A DNA stretch of 28,257 nt from Haplomitrium mnioides (GCA_049999725.1 JBNGIS010020626.1:1-28257), one strand, 5' to 3'; counted from the stretch's first letter, positions 1 to 9,607 are shown. Translations and numbers: made by a program. The notes: generated by a model from the letters alone, not told the origin.

Positions 1-388
1 AGTTAATATTTTTATTTGCTTTGTAGAAATATTTTCTTCTTCAAAATGTAAGTATTTTGTTTCCAACTTTCAAGGTTATTATCTCGTTGAAGCATCTGTC
101 CAAATTGACCGATTTTTTCTTTCTTTTTAAAACTTTGTTGTAAAAATTAAAACCTTTAGCGCTGTTTGACTCAGACAAAGAGCTTTGTAGCCGTTTTTAC
201 TTTTAGATTCCAAATTAGAAATAGAAATTTTTTGCGTGTGCAGAGTTTGTTGCAAAAAATAGAGCGTTTAGAGTCTGTATGTTCGGTTGTAGAAGTGTGA
301 ACCCTATGCGCGTATAGACTTTGATTTGCAAGCGAAACATACATCGTACAAAACTCTTCTACGAAACCTAAAACCTAGGCTCTTGTCA
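1..388. other. AT-rich non-coding DNA
   Basis: No open frame here resembles a known protein. The stretch is AT-rich with T-runs. Around 303-316 it holds one isolated copy of the CTATGCGCGTATAG-like palindromic core that recurs in the tandem array just downstream, so the array probably once extended or seeded further left. Confidence 0.6.
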
Positions 389-615
389 GTCTTTGTTGTG
401 GAATGTTCAGATAGTGAGTTTGGATTACTCTGAGCACATAGACTTTGGGGTGGAGTGTTTGGATGGTGAGTTTGGATTCCTATGCGCGCATAGACTTTGG
501 GGTGGAGTGTTCACATGTTGAGCTTGGATTCCTAAGTGTGCAAAGACTTTGGGGTGGAGTGTTCACATGTTGAGCTTGGATTCCTATGCGCGTATAGACT
601 TTGGGGTGGAAGTCT
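389..615. repeat. 52-bp tandem repeat (minisatellite), about 4 copies
   Basis: The phrase GACTTTGGGGTGGA recurs at about 441, 493, 545 and 597, exactly 52 bp apart, and a more diverged copy begins near 389. Each unit carries a GTTCACATGTTGAGCTTGGATTC-type stretch followed by a CTATGCGCGCATAG-like centre, which is a perfect 14-bp palindrome in the best copy (about 480-493). Inner copies are nearly identical and outer ones diverged, as expected for an array evolving by slippage or unequal exchange. Short frames across it are by-products of the repeat. Confidence 0.9.
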
Positions 616-1477
616 ATGCCTTCTACAAGTTTTATTTCTCATGTACAACCTTTAAGCTTCTTTATATAAAGACTACCGATTACAACTTTGCTTATACACA
701 AGTCATAGAATCTTTTGTAGATCTTGAGACCTTTGTTTGGTTGAATCAAGTCTAAAACTTGCAGATGTTTCTTGTTTACAATCTTAATTCAATCTCCTTA
801 GCTACTGCCCTTTTGATTCTAAACTATGATGCGTTTCTGTATATACTTCATTGAACTATGAAATATTTTTAAATGTTGTAACCTTTTTGAAAGCCCACAT
901 TCACTTTTGATTGCATGGATTTGTAACTACAAGTGAAAGCTTTCTTCTTTCTTGATGTTTAAAATAAAGCTCCTAAATCCATGTAATGTTTCATTTTCTT
1001 TGTTTTTGTATTTACCATTGCAAACTCATTCCCTTGACTTCCAGTCCGTTCGGGCTTTTTCTTTATGTTTCGTAATTTTTTTACAACAAAAAAGTTTGAA
1101 AGAGCACCATATCTACGCGCGCATAGAGTTTTTGCAATCAAACACATTTCAAAATAGTTTCTTGTGACGTGTATTTCAACTTTTGGGCTTAGAATTGTAA
1201 TCAATGATAAATGTAATTTTTTGATGAAAACTTACTATAATTTTATGCTTTTTATCAAATTCAAGTTTTCCAATATTTTCATAAAAACTAATAATATTGA
1301 TTGATTTTGCATAACAAAATTGACTTTCTCTCTATCAAGCTTGTTGAAACGGCAAAAAAAAAAATCCAAAGAACTCATGTACTTTTTGTTTTTAAAAAAT
1401 AACCTCGTTTTTTTTGTTTTTTGAACTCAAAAATCACAAATTTTCTCAAAAATAAAAAGTTCATGTTCTAAGTAGCT
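616..1477. other. AT-rich non-coding DNA
   Basis: No protein family is recognisable on either strand. The stretch is AT-rich with homopolymer A and T runs near 1350-1450. One further copy of the palindromic core is seen near 1112-1126 (ACGCGCGCATAGAG), away from any array. Confidence 0.55.
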
Positions 1478-1759
1478 TGTTCTTGGTTCAAAGTAATAGC
1501 TGTTGAATATGATATACGCCAATCTATCTACATTCTTCAAAGAGTTGTGACGATGGCTTCCTTGCCATCCGATGCGACTGAGTTACAAATAGTCTGTGCA
1601 TACCACAAGGAGCATGTTCTTCCTAGTAGTGTAGGTGCCACTAGTGATTCTGTCACAATATCTAGGATTGAAAAGTTTGAACATGACTCTCTAGCGGCTA
1701 TAGATGTTCATCCTTTAGATTAGGATGAGACAATTCCTCCAGAGGAGGATAGAGCCTGA
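1478..1759 (+). pseudogene. Unrecognised host-exon-like frame with one internal stop
   Basis: One frame stays open from about 1478 to 1720, continues past a single TAG (1721-1723) and ends at TGA 1757-1759. It includes SWFKVIAVEYD near the start, an internal Met at 1553 followed by ASLPSDATELQ, and after the stop DETIPPEEDRA. Composition is protein-like and acidic at the end, unlike the low-complexity DNA around it. The stop sits where HPLD-W-DETIPP would read naturally, so a TGG-to-TAG change is likely. I do not recognise the family. The frame may be an exon or retrocopy fragment of a cellular gene; an ancient TE-internal frame is the alternative. An AG lies just upstream, as a splice acceptor would require, but that is weak evidence. 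Confidence 0.4.
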
Positions 1760-1954
1760 GCATCTGTTTGAACAAATTGTTTTATTAATAAAGTATTTTT
1801 CTACAAAGTTTCATTTTCCAAAGTTTCAACTTGTTGCACTCCCAATCCATTTCAAGTCTTTTCATCATGATTCAATTTGGTGCTCCTAAATATAGTTTGG
1901 AGTCAATTGCTAGCATAAGAATGATTTGGAGTCAATTGCTAGTCTAAGAATGGT
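1760..1954. other. Non-coding spacer with short direct repeats
   Basis: It contains TTTGGAGTCAATTGCTAG in two near-identical copies at about 1897 and 1926, forming the diverged left edge of the 37-bp array. There is no coding signal. Confidence 0.5.
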
Positions 1955-2360
1955 TTGGAGTCCATGTGCACATGGGCTTGGAGTCCATACATACATGAGC
2001 TCTAGCAATCTATACCCAAATAAGCTTTACATTGTGGTTTAGAGTCTATACGTACATAAGCTTTCTAGTTCTCATTCGGAGTCTATACGTCCATAAGCTT
2101 TAAGGTTCTTGTTCAGAGTCCCTGCATACATAAGCTACAAGGTTCTCATTCAAAGTCTATCCATGCATAGGCTTTAGAGTTCTTGTTTAGAGTCTAGATG
2201 CATATAGGCTTTAGGGTTCTCGTTCAAAGTCTATGCGTGCGTAGCCTTATTGTTCTCATTTAGAATCCATGCATGCATAGGCTTTAAGATTCTCCTTCAC
2301 AGTCTATGCACGTATAGGCTTTAGGGTTCTAGTTTGGAATTCTATGCTTGCTTAGGATTT
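1955..2360. repeat. 37-bp tandem repeat (minisatellite), about 9-10 copies
   Basis: The anchor GTCTAT (or a one-base variant) falls at about 2044, 2081, 2118, 2155, 2192, 2229, 2265, 2302 and 2339, giving spacings of 36-37 bp. The consensus reads roughly TTCTCRTTCAAAGTCTATGC followed by RTGCATAGGCTTTAGGG. The centre CTATGCATGCATAG is palindromic and differs in only two bases from the core of the 52-bp array at 389-615. Left-hand copies (1955-2040) have irregular spacing. Copies differ by several substitutions each, so the array is old. Confidence 0.9.
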
Positions 2361-2718
2361 AACATCTACGACGTTCATAGTCTGGCTCAAAGTCCGTACG
2401 TGAATAGACATCTACGTTTGTATATAATTTTTTTTCATAAAAAGATATATGTTTAATTTTTATTTTTGATGAATTTAGTGTATTTACAATAGTGTGAGGT
2501 TTTAATAAAATATTTAAATAACCAAAATGCTTGTTTTCTACGATGTTTATTGTAAAGAAATTTTAAAAGTATAATCTCAATGGTAAATACGCAATTTGTA
2601 TTTCTAAAAAACGATTTTCTTTATGAAAAAAGGTCACAAATGTAAAATTGATGTTTTTTAATACCAAATCACAAAAATAATATTTGCGACTACCAAGTGA
2701 AACAAGAATGCAATAGCA
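2361..2718. other. AT-rich non-coding DNA
   Basis: Strongly AT-rich, with A and T runs and no recognisable protein or RNA. It separates the 37-bp array from the decayed retrotransposon fragment. Confidence 0.55.
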
Positions 2719-4102
2719 GTTCCTGGTTCAAAGTAGTGGTTGTTGAGTGAAGATGGCAGCATAAACAAATTCAAAGTGAGGTTAGTGGCCAAAGAGTATG
2801 ATCAAACCTATGGGATAGACTATGAGAAGACATTCAGCCATATGGCAAGAATGACAACTGTTTGGACAGTCATTGCATTGGTTCCAGCAAAACAATGGAC
2901 CTTACAACAAATAAATGTGAAGAATGTATTCTTGTATGGGGAACTATAGAAGAGGTGTATATGATGTAGCAAGTTGGGTTCGTTGACTTGGAGCACTCAG
3001 ATCATTTATGTAAGCTTACCTTGGGGTTAAACGCCTTGAGCATAGTCTAACAAGATAGGCAAATATCTTGTTTTAGTGGGATTCAAAGTGTCAAATGCAT
3101 ATTACTCTCTATATGTTTGGAAGATAGGGAAAGGTATCATGCTCATACTCATGTATGTAGATGATCTCATTATGATTAGAGGAAGTGAGTGTGGCATTGC
3201 AGAAGTGAAATGCTTGTTGCAATAAAAGTTTCACATGAAGGAACTTGGGGAGCTGAGACACTTTCTCAACATTGAGGTGATATAAATAGAGTAGGGTATC
3301 TGAATGATACAACGGCAATATGCTCCGAACATGCTGTCAAGATACGAGATGATAGGTTGCAAACCGATTGCAACCCCCCTAGATCTGAATACCAAGTTTA
3401 TGAGTCATGAATAGGAATTGATTGAAGACCCAATTGGGTTTAAGCAGATCATAGAAAGTACGATCTACATCCCCATTACTATAGTAGACCTAAGCTATGT
3501 TGTAGGCATGGTAAGTCAATTTATGTAGGTTCTAAAGAAGCCACATCTTGATGCAATATGTCGAATTCTTTGGTATGTAAAATCCACATTAAAATATGGA
3601 ATTTTTTATGATAGTAGTAGCAAATTTCAACTGTTTGGCTTTATAGATGTAGAATAAGCAGGAAGTGCAAATGAATGAAGATCTACAAGTGGCTTTGTCT
3701 TTTCATTTGATAGTGCTGGAATAGCTTGGAGTAGCAAGAAGCAACCTACAATTGCACTCTTGAGCACAATGGTGCAGCAATGGCTCCATGTGAGGTAGTA
3801 TGGTTCCTAAAACTTTTGCAAGATTTGGATGTCAATATAAAGAAACCAGTGAGGGTTTACTATGATAATATCAACAATATTCAGTTGGCCAACAATCCAA
3901 TGTTTCATGCATGTTCAAAACACATTGACGTGCATTATCATTTTATGAGAGAGAAAGTGTTGACTAAGCTAGTTGACATGTAGTACAATAGCACTGCGTA
4001 TCAATTGGCTGATATCTTCACGAGCCTATTGGGAGCAAAAAAGTTGCAAAAATTCAAGAAGACACTTGGTGTACATGTGTTGAGCTCAAAGGGGATTATT
4101 GA
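2719..4102 (+). pseudogene. Decayed Ty1/copia RT-RNase H fragment (Copia-C)
   Basis: Successive frames give the reverse transcriptase and RNase H of a copia polyprotein. RT fingers and palm are at 2740-2945 (KVRLVAKEYDQTYGIDY, INVKNVFLYGEL). The catalytic box LMYVDDLIMI is near 3145-3180, with both Asp residues kept. RT connection follows (KELGELRHFLNIEV), then RNase H at about 3640-4080 (STSGFVFSF, WSSKKQPTIALL, KHIDVHYHFMREKV, ADIFTSLLG). At least ten in-frame stops and several frameshifts break it, and one stop replaces the Trp of the usual DSDWAGS motif. Gag, protease and integrase are absent upstream. It is close in sequence to Copia-B at 24663, so the lineage is the same, but this copy is far older. 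A purine-rich AAAGGGGA near 4088 could be its polypurine tract. It is inactive. Confidence 0.9.
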
Positions 4103-4113
4103 GATTATGAGTT

Positions 4114-4536
4114 TAAACAAGCTACCAAGTTGATCTGGCAACCCCTTTAGTCTCAATTAGGGTTAGGGCTAATTTCTTGTTGTAGACTAAGGTATAGGGG
4201 GAAAATTTGGAGGCACATATTGGCACTACTCCCTCTATTGTAAAATTATAGCACAATCATGCCTTATGAGAAAAGAGGACATTTCTGTGAATTGTCTATT
4301 GTGATTTTAAGTGCAGTAGTCAACAAGGCTGCCAAGCTGATTTTGCAACCCCCTTGGTCTCAATTAGGGTCAGGGTTAATTTCTTGTTGTAGGCGAGGGT
4401 ATATGGAGGCATATTTTGAGGCACACATTGGCACTCCTCCCCCCATTTATAAAATTATAGCACAATCGTGCCTTATAAGAAAAGAGGGCATTCTTGAAAA
4501 TCCTTTGTGTTTATCTACTATGATTTTTAAGTGCAA
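4114..4536. repeat. Tandem duplication, 2 copies of about 207 bp
   Basis: Unit A (about 4114-4320) and unit B (about 4321-4536) match along their length. GCTACCAAGTTGAT at 4121 corresponds to GCTGCCAAGCTGAT at 4328, and the shared stretches CCCTTRGTCTCAATTAGGGT, AATTTCTTGTTGTAG, AAAATTATAGCACAATC and CTTATRAGAAAAGAG follow in the same order. Divergence is mostly single substitutions. The pair begins right after the end of the Copia-C coding remnant, so it may derive from that element's 3' LTR. I see no clear TG...CA ends to prove it. Confidence 0.85.
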
Positions 4537-5017
4537 TGTTTTATATTCGAATGTCTCACTATTCTCCATCTATCAAATAGATTTGAGAGCGAATTTTATT
4601 CATTGCCCCATCAAATCTTATTGAGCACATATTATTGTGGAGCAATTTTTTGGGAAGCCATTCCATTTTATGTTGCAATAACATTGCGTGCAAATTATGT
4701 GCATTGCTCTATGAAATGTCATCAAGCACGTATCATTTGGAAACAATTATATTCAAGAGCCATTCAATTTTATGCTACCATTGTGAGCATTTGTTTGCTG
4801 CAAGCACTATAAAATGTTTTTTGTTCATCAGCACATTAGTGCCACATTTTTTGTGTTCGTTTAGAAGCAACCTTCAAATACATTTTTTGTTCAACCTTAT
4901 GAGATGTTTTGTGTTGCTATCGCAAGCATTTTTTTTGAAGCATTCGTAGTACGCAACAATGAGGCTCTTGAAAAATCTTGTTTAGTGTGTAGAATTTTCC
5001 TTCAAAGACTACTTTTG
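4537..5017. other. Degenerate repeat DNA, left part of dispersed repeat D1
   Basis: Rich in recurring phrases such as TTTTTGTTCATC, AGCACTA and TTGCAAGCA, with no recognisable coding content. From about 4780 it aligns loosely with 20030-20360. For example, GAAGCATTCGTAGTACGCAA near 4937 corresponds to GAAGCATTTGCTTATGGAAG near 20253, and both lead into a TTCATCGAGYRCT motif. Confidence 0.5.
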
Positions 5018-6185
5018 TTCATCGAGCACTACAACTTGGTATTTTTTTTAAAAATTTTGGACAGATTCATATTTTTCTCTTTCAAGAGCCATCAATTTCT
5101 TTTGTTCAAAGACCAGTACAACCCACCATCAAATGTATTTTGTTCAATAAGCACTACAATCTAATATTTTCCTATTCTGAAAGAAATTGTACCTTTTCAG
5201 TTTTGGATTGAATTCTATTAAGAATGCATCGTTCTCGAGCAATTTCATTATGGTTCTAGAGCAGTTTCTTTCAAGAGCCGTCAGATTCTTTTCTTCAAAA
5301 ACCACTATCGCGCACCATAAAATGTTGTATCTTTCATTGAGCACTACATCCCAGTATTTTTTTTTATTCTAAACGTAATTGTATTGTTTTGGTTTTAGAT
5401 TGCATTCTATCAAGCATACATCGATTTGGAGTGATTTCATTTAGGTTCATGAGCAATTTCTTTTTAGAGCTATCAAATGTTTTTGTTCATGGGCCATTAT
5501 AACACACCATCAAATGTTTTTTGTTCATCAAGCATTGCAATGCTGCATAATAGACGCACTAATAGAGTTCTTCCTTGATTATGGAGCCTAGAAAAGTTAG
5601 AGATTAGACGTATGTCCCACATGTGGGCAATCTCCTTGCATTGGAGGAAGCTATCTCACATTTGTATTTTTAAGAATACATATTACTTATGAAATAAAAT
5701 TTAGTTGGTTTTTAGTCTCACATTTGTATTTTGAAGGGATGAAGTAAAGTATGATCCAAATCTTTTCACAAAAAAGGCTCATTGCAATCTTCTAAATTAC
5801 GATAAACATTCACCCATTGTCATTCTGAAATTTCTTCTACAACATGAGAGCTCTCTTGCCTTGTGTTTGCGATGACCATGGTGAAAAAAATGCCATTAAC
5901 ATTTTAAACTGTATAAGTAAACCAATGCACACATTCATAAGCTAAGTAAAGACGAGAATCAAAGGGATGATCAATTCTATGAAAAAAAAAATGGATGGGC
6001 AAGTTGTTAAATTCCACAAATAAAACCTCTGAATAAGCGGCAACCAATTTTGCAAAACAAAAATGGTATGAAGCCACGCTTGATTCAATGAAATAAAAAT
6101 GCTAGGTGGCACAACCCAACTCCACAAAAACCAAACGGTATTAGTGTTGCTAAGCTTGCAAAAATCATCATAAACATGTTGTTGT
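4780..6185 (+). repeat. Dispersed repeat copy D1 (partner D2 at 20030-21262)
   Basis: The right half is the clearest. GAGATTAGACGTATGTCCCA at about 5600 matches GAGACTAGACGTTTGTCCCA at about 20753. TACGATAAACATTCACCCAT near 5797 matches TACCATAAACAATTACCCAT near 20920. CCAATGCACACATTCATAAG near 5921 matches CCAATGCATACATTCATAAG near 21049. Over one 80-bp stretch aligned by eye (5780-5860 against 20903-20983), identity is about 80%. The similarity ends near 6185 and 21262. D1 also contains a 190-bp array, while D2 carries about 350 bp (20360-20715) absent from D1. The copies are in direct orientation about 15 kb apart. They could be an old LTR pair or two copies of a non-coding repeat family. 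Confidence 0.8.
5018..5545. repeat. 190-bp tandem repeat, about 2.8 copies
   Basis: The phrase CRCACCATMAAATGT followed by TTCATYRAGCAYTRCAAT recurs at 5121, 5311 and 5502 (spacings 190 and 191 bp), and a partial copy precedes it from 5018. Between anchors each copy carries TTTCAAGAGCCRTCA-like and GAGCAATTTCATT-like stretches in the same order. Copies differ by roughly a quarter of positions by eye. Frames here are not conserved between copies, so the repeat is non-coding. Confidence 0.8.
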
Positions 6186-7071
6186 CTTTGTTGTAGTGAT
6201 GATCATGCAATCTTTCTTCAGTAGTGTATGGGGCACTATGTTAAAATGTACCACTATACCATTATTTGTCAAAGGTTATGGAGTTGCTTCACCAAACTCT
6301 AAATTTAGAGCCCCTCTACCAGCTCTCAATGAAATGGTTTGGGTTTTAAAACAACTATGCAAATACCAAGTTTATGATATACGAAAAGAGTATGAAAAAC
6401 AAAAAGCTATCAAAGTTTTGCGTTGCCTCACTTGATGATAACGACATTGTTTTTCTACGATAGTTTATAGTAGTTTGTAATTTTTGGAGTCAACAGTTTC
6501 TCTATTGTTGATGAATGACAATTTTTTTGGCTTCTTTGCTGCATGGCGCATCGACTTTATTGGACAAACAACAAATTTCTAGAGTTTTCGCCACCTAACA
6601 CACCGACAAAGTATTTTGGGACAAATGTTAGCCCTGCCGTTGGGGTGTTATGCTGAGAAAACAACCCCATATTACAGGCGCCAAAATAAGAAACTATGGG
6701 ATACTTGTTGTTGGGAGGGACCGACCCTTTGTCGATTTGAGCATTAAGGAGGGTGCTGGAATTGTTTCGGTTCAGGTTTGTGCACTCCTCCTTGCTTTCC
6801 TATCCACTTGCAATCTGGTCCAAGTCTGTCTCAAGTCTAGATCAAAATTTTGAGGGGTCAAATGAGAGCTTTTACTTCGATTTATTCTTACGCACACCCA
6901 TGGGAAGGTGGCTGGTCTATGGAGTACATGAATTACAGGTTTGATCCCTCCTTGGTACCAGGTCCAGATCTCTGATTTCAGATTTCTATCGTTGAAATCT
7001 GTCCCTAGCCCTCTCTCTTCCTCTCTCCTATGGTGAAATCTTCTTCTTAAAACAGAATTTCAAATCTATTC
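6186..7071. other. Stretch without recognisable gene
   Basis: A 79-codon frame at 6196-6435 (start MMIMQSFFSS) and a 67-codon frame at 6650-6853 exist but resemble no family I know. A short inverted repeat (TGGGGTGTT with AACAACCCCA, about 6639-6667) sits in the middle. Composition becomes less AT-rich from about 6600 onward, which suggests a change of origin there. Confidence 0.45.
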
Positions 7072-7078
7072 TATAAAA
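7072..7078 (+). promoter_or_regulatory. Possible TATA box
   Basis: TATAAAA occurs within CTATTCTATAAAACGACAGC, followed by a CT-rich stretch (CTACTCTCTTTC) about 20-35 bp downstream, where a plant transcript could start. No recognisable gene follows, so this may be a decayed LTR promoter or chance. Confidence 0.2.
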
Positions 7079-7083
7079 CGACA

Positions 7084-8206
7084 GCCTACTCTCTTTCTAG
7101 TGTTGTCTCAAGTATTCTCATACGCTCTTTCTAACTCTATTGGAGAAATCAGAACGTCTACATGCTAAATCTACACACCCAAAGCTACCACAATAACAAA
7201 CCAAAAGGAACACTTGGTGCGGTGTTACCAACTCCTGAAATCATGAATTTGCTTGATCTCGATTGTTCTCCTTTCTGGTTGGTGCTGCCTTTGGACTGGA
7301 GGTTCTCCTCTAATCACCTTGGTCATTCTCTTGCCCCCACAAGCTGCCCCCTTGTTGATCTCAGCTACTGGTCTTCAGAACGGATGGCTCTTCCAACTCC
7401 CATGAACCCAAAGCACTTGTTTGTTGCCCTTAGTTCTTGAGCGCCCTCTTGCTTTCACCACCACCACTTGCTCACACACCCATTCAGACGAGAGAGTTTC
7501 ACTTCTACCCCATAGAAGGTGTCTCTTGTGACTCCCTCACCAGGGAGGTGCTCGTCTCAAACACCGGTTGCACTCGCACTCCACCTTGCTGCCCAATTCC
7601 TACCTCCTTACTCTTCTCCTAGAAGCATACCTCATTAGAACTCTTCAAGCACATAGGGAATACAACTAGAATTTAACCTTTGGCTTGGATTGCCCTAGCA
7701 AATCCTTCACTCAGCAATTCTAAGCTCACCCTCCCTGGCTCTAGAGGGGGGATTCTCCCTAGTTGTCCTCCCAAGTAGCGGTTGAGGCATGGAGTTCCAC
7801 AAGTCTAGCTGTTGAAAAAGTGAAAATGTGCACAAAGAAAATTTGAGGAGAAAGTCTCCTTCCAGCTAAAGCCCTATGCTCATCCATTAGAAGTAACCTC
7901 ACTGGCCAAAGTACCTTGCACACAGCCCACACTCACCCCTTCTCTTGCTTTGCTCCCAGCTCTTCCTCCTTTACTTGCTTCCCAACTCTTGACGGATGAT
8001 GATTACAATGAGCCCCTGCATGAAAAAAAATGTAATGGGAAAGCTCATTTATTGCCCTTGACCGTTTGCTTTGGCAACTTTCCCGCAACCAATTTTAGAC
8101 CCTAATATTAGTTATAACTAACCCATATTACCATCAAATTTGAGAGCCATTGACTTGTTTTGGCAAACTCCCTCAACTAATTTTCAACGATAGTCTATCT
8201 CTTTCC
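7084..8206. other. CT-rich stretch without recognisable gene
   Basis: Two overlapping plus-strand frames, 7162-7440 (92 codons, start MLNLHTQSYHNN) and 7437-7622 (61 codons), are Pro/Ser/Leu-rich and match no family I recognise. The pyrimidine bias of the strand is enough to explain them. Between about 8046 and 8190 a diverged internal repeat shows as GCTTTGGCAACTTTCCCGCAACCAATTTT-like and TGTTTTGGCAAACTCCCTCAACTAATTTT-like phrases about 100 bp apart. Confidence 0.4.
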
Positions 8207-8671
8207 CTAGATAGGCCTTGAGAGATTTTGGATTGGTGAGCCTTTGTCAAGGCAATTGGGATTTGTAGAAGAATGAAATTCTGCTCTGTAAGTGGTCGAA
8301 GTGTGCGGCGCACCTTCCTCTTCAAATGTCAAATCGTGTTTGTGGTGCTTTCCACCCTGATGGTTCTCCCTCCACTCTGATGCTCGTGAATGGAGCATCA
8401 AGTCATTGAAAGACTAGTGAATCAAGTAGTCTCCATTCATGGCGTGCATATCTTGAGGCTCCGAAGAAACGACAATTTTGTTCCCCTTCGATTCCAAGCT
8501 CTCCACAACTTCCATACTACTTTTTGAAGAGGCAATGCACTTTCCATTGGCGCCTCCAAGAAGGCTCATCTTAAATATACCAAAATACCCCAACTTCCAC
8601 ATTGCCACAAGTAGTGGCTCCTCAAGCACCATGCAAGGGACTTGATGTAAGTGTCTTTATGATGTTCATTT
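8207..8671 (-). pseudogene. Unrecognised minus-strand frame with one stop
   Basis: One frame runs from about 8671 down to 8207 and is interrupted only by a TAG near 8414-8416, about 140 codons in total. It includes MVLEEPLLVAMWKLGYFGIF, then VVESLESKGNKIVV and SEPQDMHAMNGDYLIH before the stop, and SRASEWRENHQGGKHH and TFEEEGAPHTSTTYRAEFHS after it. The mixed polar, protein-like composition differs from the surrounding low-complexity DNA. It lies on the same strand as, and directly downstream of, the PPR-like and GT31 fragments, so it may be a third captured gene piece. I do not recognise the family; a chance frame is possible. Confidence 0.35.
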
Positions 8672-8711
8672 GCGAAGACAAAAAATCTATTTGTAGGAAT
8701 GCAAGTAGCTT

Positions 8712-8783
8712 GCAACTTGTTTGAATAACCTATGCGTGGATGCACCTACCTTCCTCCAGCGCCTCAACACTAGCATATGCACT
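8712..8783 (-). pseudogene. PPR-repeat-like fragment fused to GT31 fragment
   Basis: About 24 codons read SAYASVEALEEGRCIHA, a TAG stop, then VIQTSC. This matches the well-known helix of plant PLS-class pentatricopeptide repeat proteins (pattern ACAS-x-x-ALE-x-G-x-x-x-HA). The usual Cys is Tyr here, a one-base TGT-to-TAT change, and the stop takes the usual Gln position (CAG to TAG). The frame starts within a few bases of the Cys-Cys motif that ends the GT31 fragment on the same strand. The following sequence does not continue as a clear second PPR repeat. PPR proteins bind organellar RNA, but this piece is too short and broken to work. Confidence 0.5.
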
Positions 8784-9607
8784 GCACAGCAAAGTCTCCT
8801 TTCGTCAACATGCTCCACCTCAAGACCAATCATCCAAGACCCAACTGAAATGCCCTCATTACGAAATTCAGGCAGAACCGCATTGTTGACTACCATGCAT
8901 TGGGCCAGTGTCCTTGAAAGACCATAAATCTAACCAGCAGCATGGTATGACTTTTGGTCACCAAATTTCCACCACTCTTGCTCATACCATCTCTAGTTCG
9001 GTTCATGAAAAGCCTCCCCTGATTTCATACATCAAACACAGACACAAGGTTTATCCCAATGTCCCACGAGCATAGCTCCCAGAAGATCAATGTTAACAAA
9101 AACATCATTATCCACCTTCAAGTACAAATCAACATCCCATGTCTCAACAATAGCCGTAATATAATTTTTGGTCTTCCTCGCCATCTCTTCATCACCTTCA
9201 ACATGATTATCCAGAATTGGAAAACCATTTGTCTCATTGCATTCTTTGTTAATGAGGCGATCAGAATTGTCTCCATTGCTGGCACTCCGCCCAATCACGA
9301 ATCGAATAATGATGCCTTTGTTTGATTCCAGATTTTTCAACTCTTCACCTTGGCTTTTGGCTGCTGCAACCTCCATCTCTAAGCTTGCTAGCTTCTTCCA
9401 TTGATCTTTGCAGTCCAGCATCCCGAAAGTGTCATCAACTGACAAAATCTTTCCATCATGTCCTGCGGGATGCTTTCTGTCGGAGGACTTTTGAGGGTAG
9501 AACAATTGCAAGGCGCCGGACGAGCGGCGATCTCTAAGAAAATCACTGCGAGGGGCGAGGACTAGCTCCGTTGGGCCTAAGAACACCCTTGAATTCTCCT
9601 CTGGCAA
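8784..9607 (-). pseudogene. GT31 beta-1,3-galactosyltransferase-like pseudogene
   Basis: Intact relatives are Golgi type II membrane enzymes that add beta-1,3-galactose, for instance to arabinogalactan proteins. The main frame (9607-9032, 191 codons) shows a DUF4094-like part (VDDTFGMLDCKD, ASLEMEVAAAKSQG at residues 56-87). It then jumps to the Galactosyl_T domain: IIIRFVIGRSAS (about 99-110), DNHVEG, and LYLKVDNDVFVNIDLLG around the metal-binding DxD region (KVDDDV in relatives). After a TGA at 9032, homology continues with CMKSGEAFHEPN, a stop, RWYEQEWWKFGDQKSY, HAAG, a stop, IYGLSRTLAQ, and finally VGSWMIGLEVEHVDERRLCC near 8786-8840. So there are at least three stops or frame breaks. The stretch between KSQG and EELKNLESNKG, normally about 60-75 residues (KLLVVIG...WMP region), is missing. 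No TM anchor is visible at the N-terminus. No intron interrupts the matching parts, which suggests a retrocopy. B3GALT-type motifs fit slightly better than HPGT-type. Confidence 0.85.

Noticed and set aside
549-755. 68-codon frame over the end of the 52-bp array
   Set aside because: Its first third is array sequence and the rest has no family resemblance; other frames in the array are equally open.
1955-2360. 37-bp repeats as a CRISPR array
   Set aside because: The whole unit repeats with no unique spacers, and the setting is a plant nuclear genome.
7162-7622. Two overlapping plus-strand frames as a small gene pair
   Set aside because: Pro/Ser/Leu-rich composition follows from the CT-rich strand; no family resemblance and no conserved start context.
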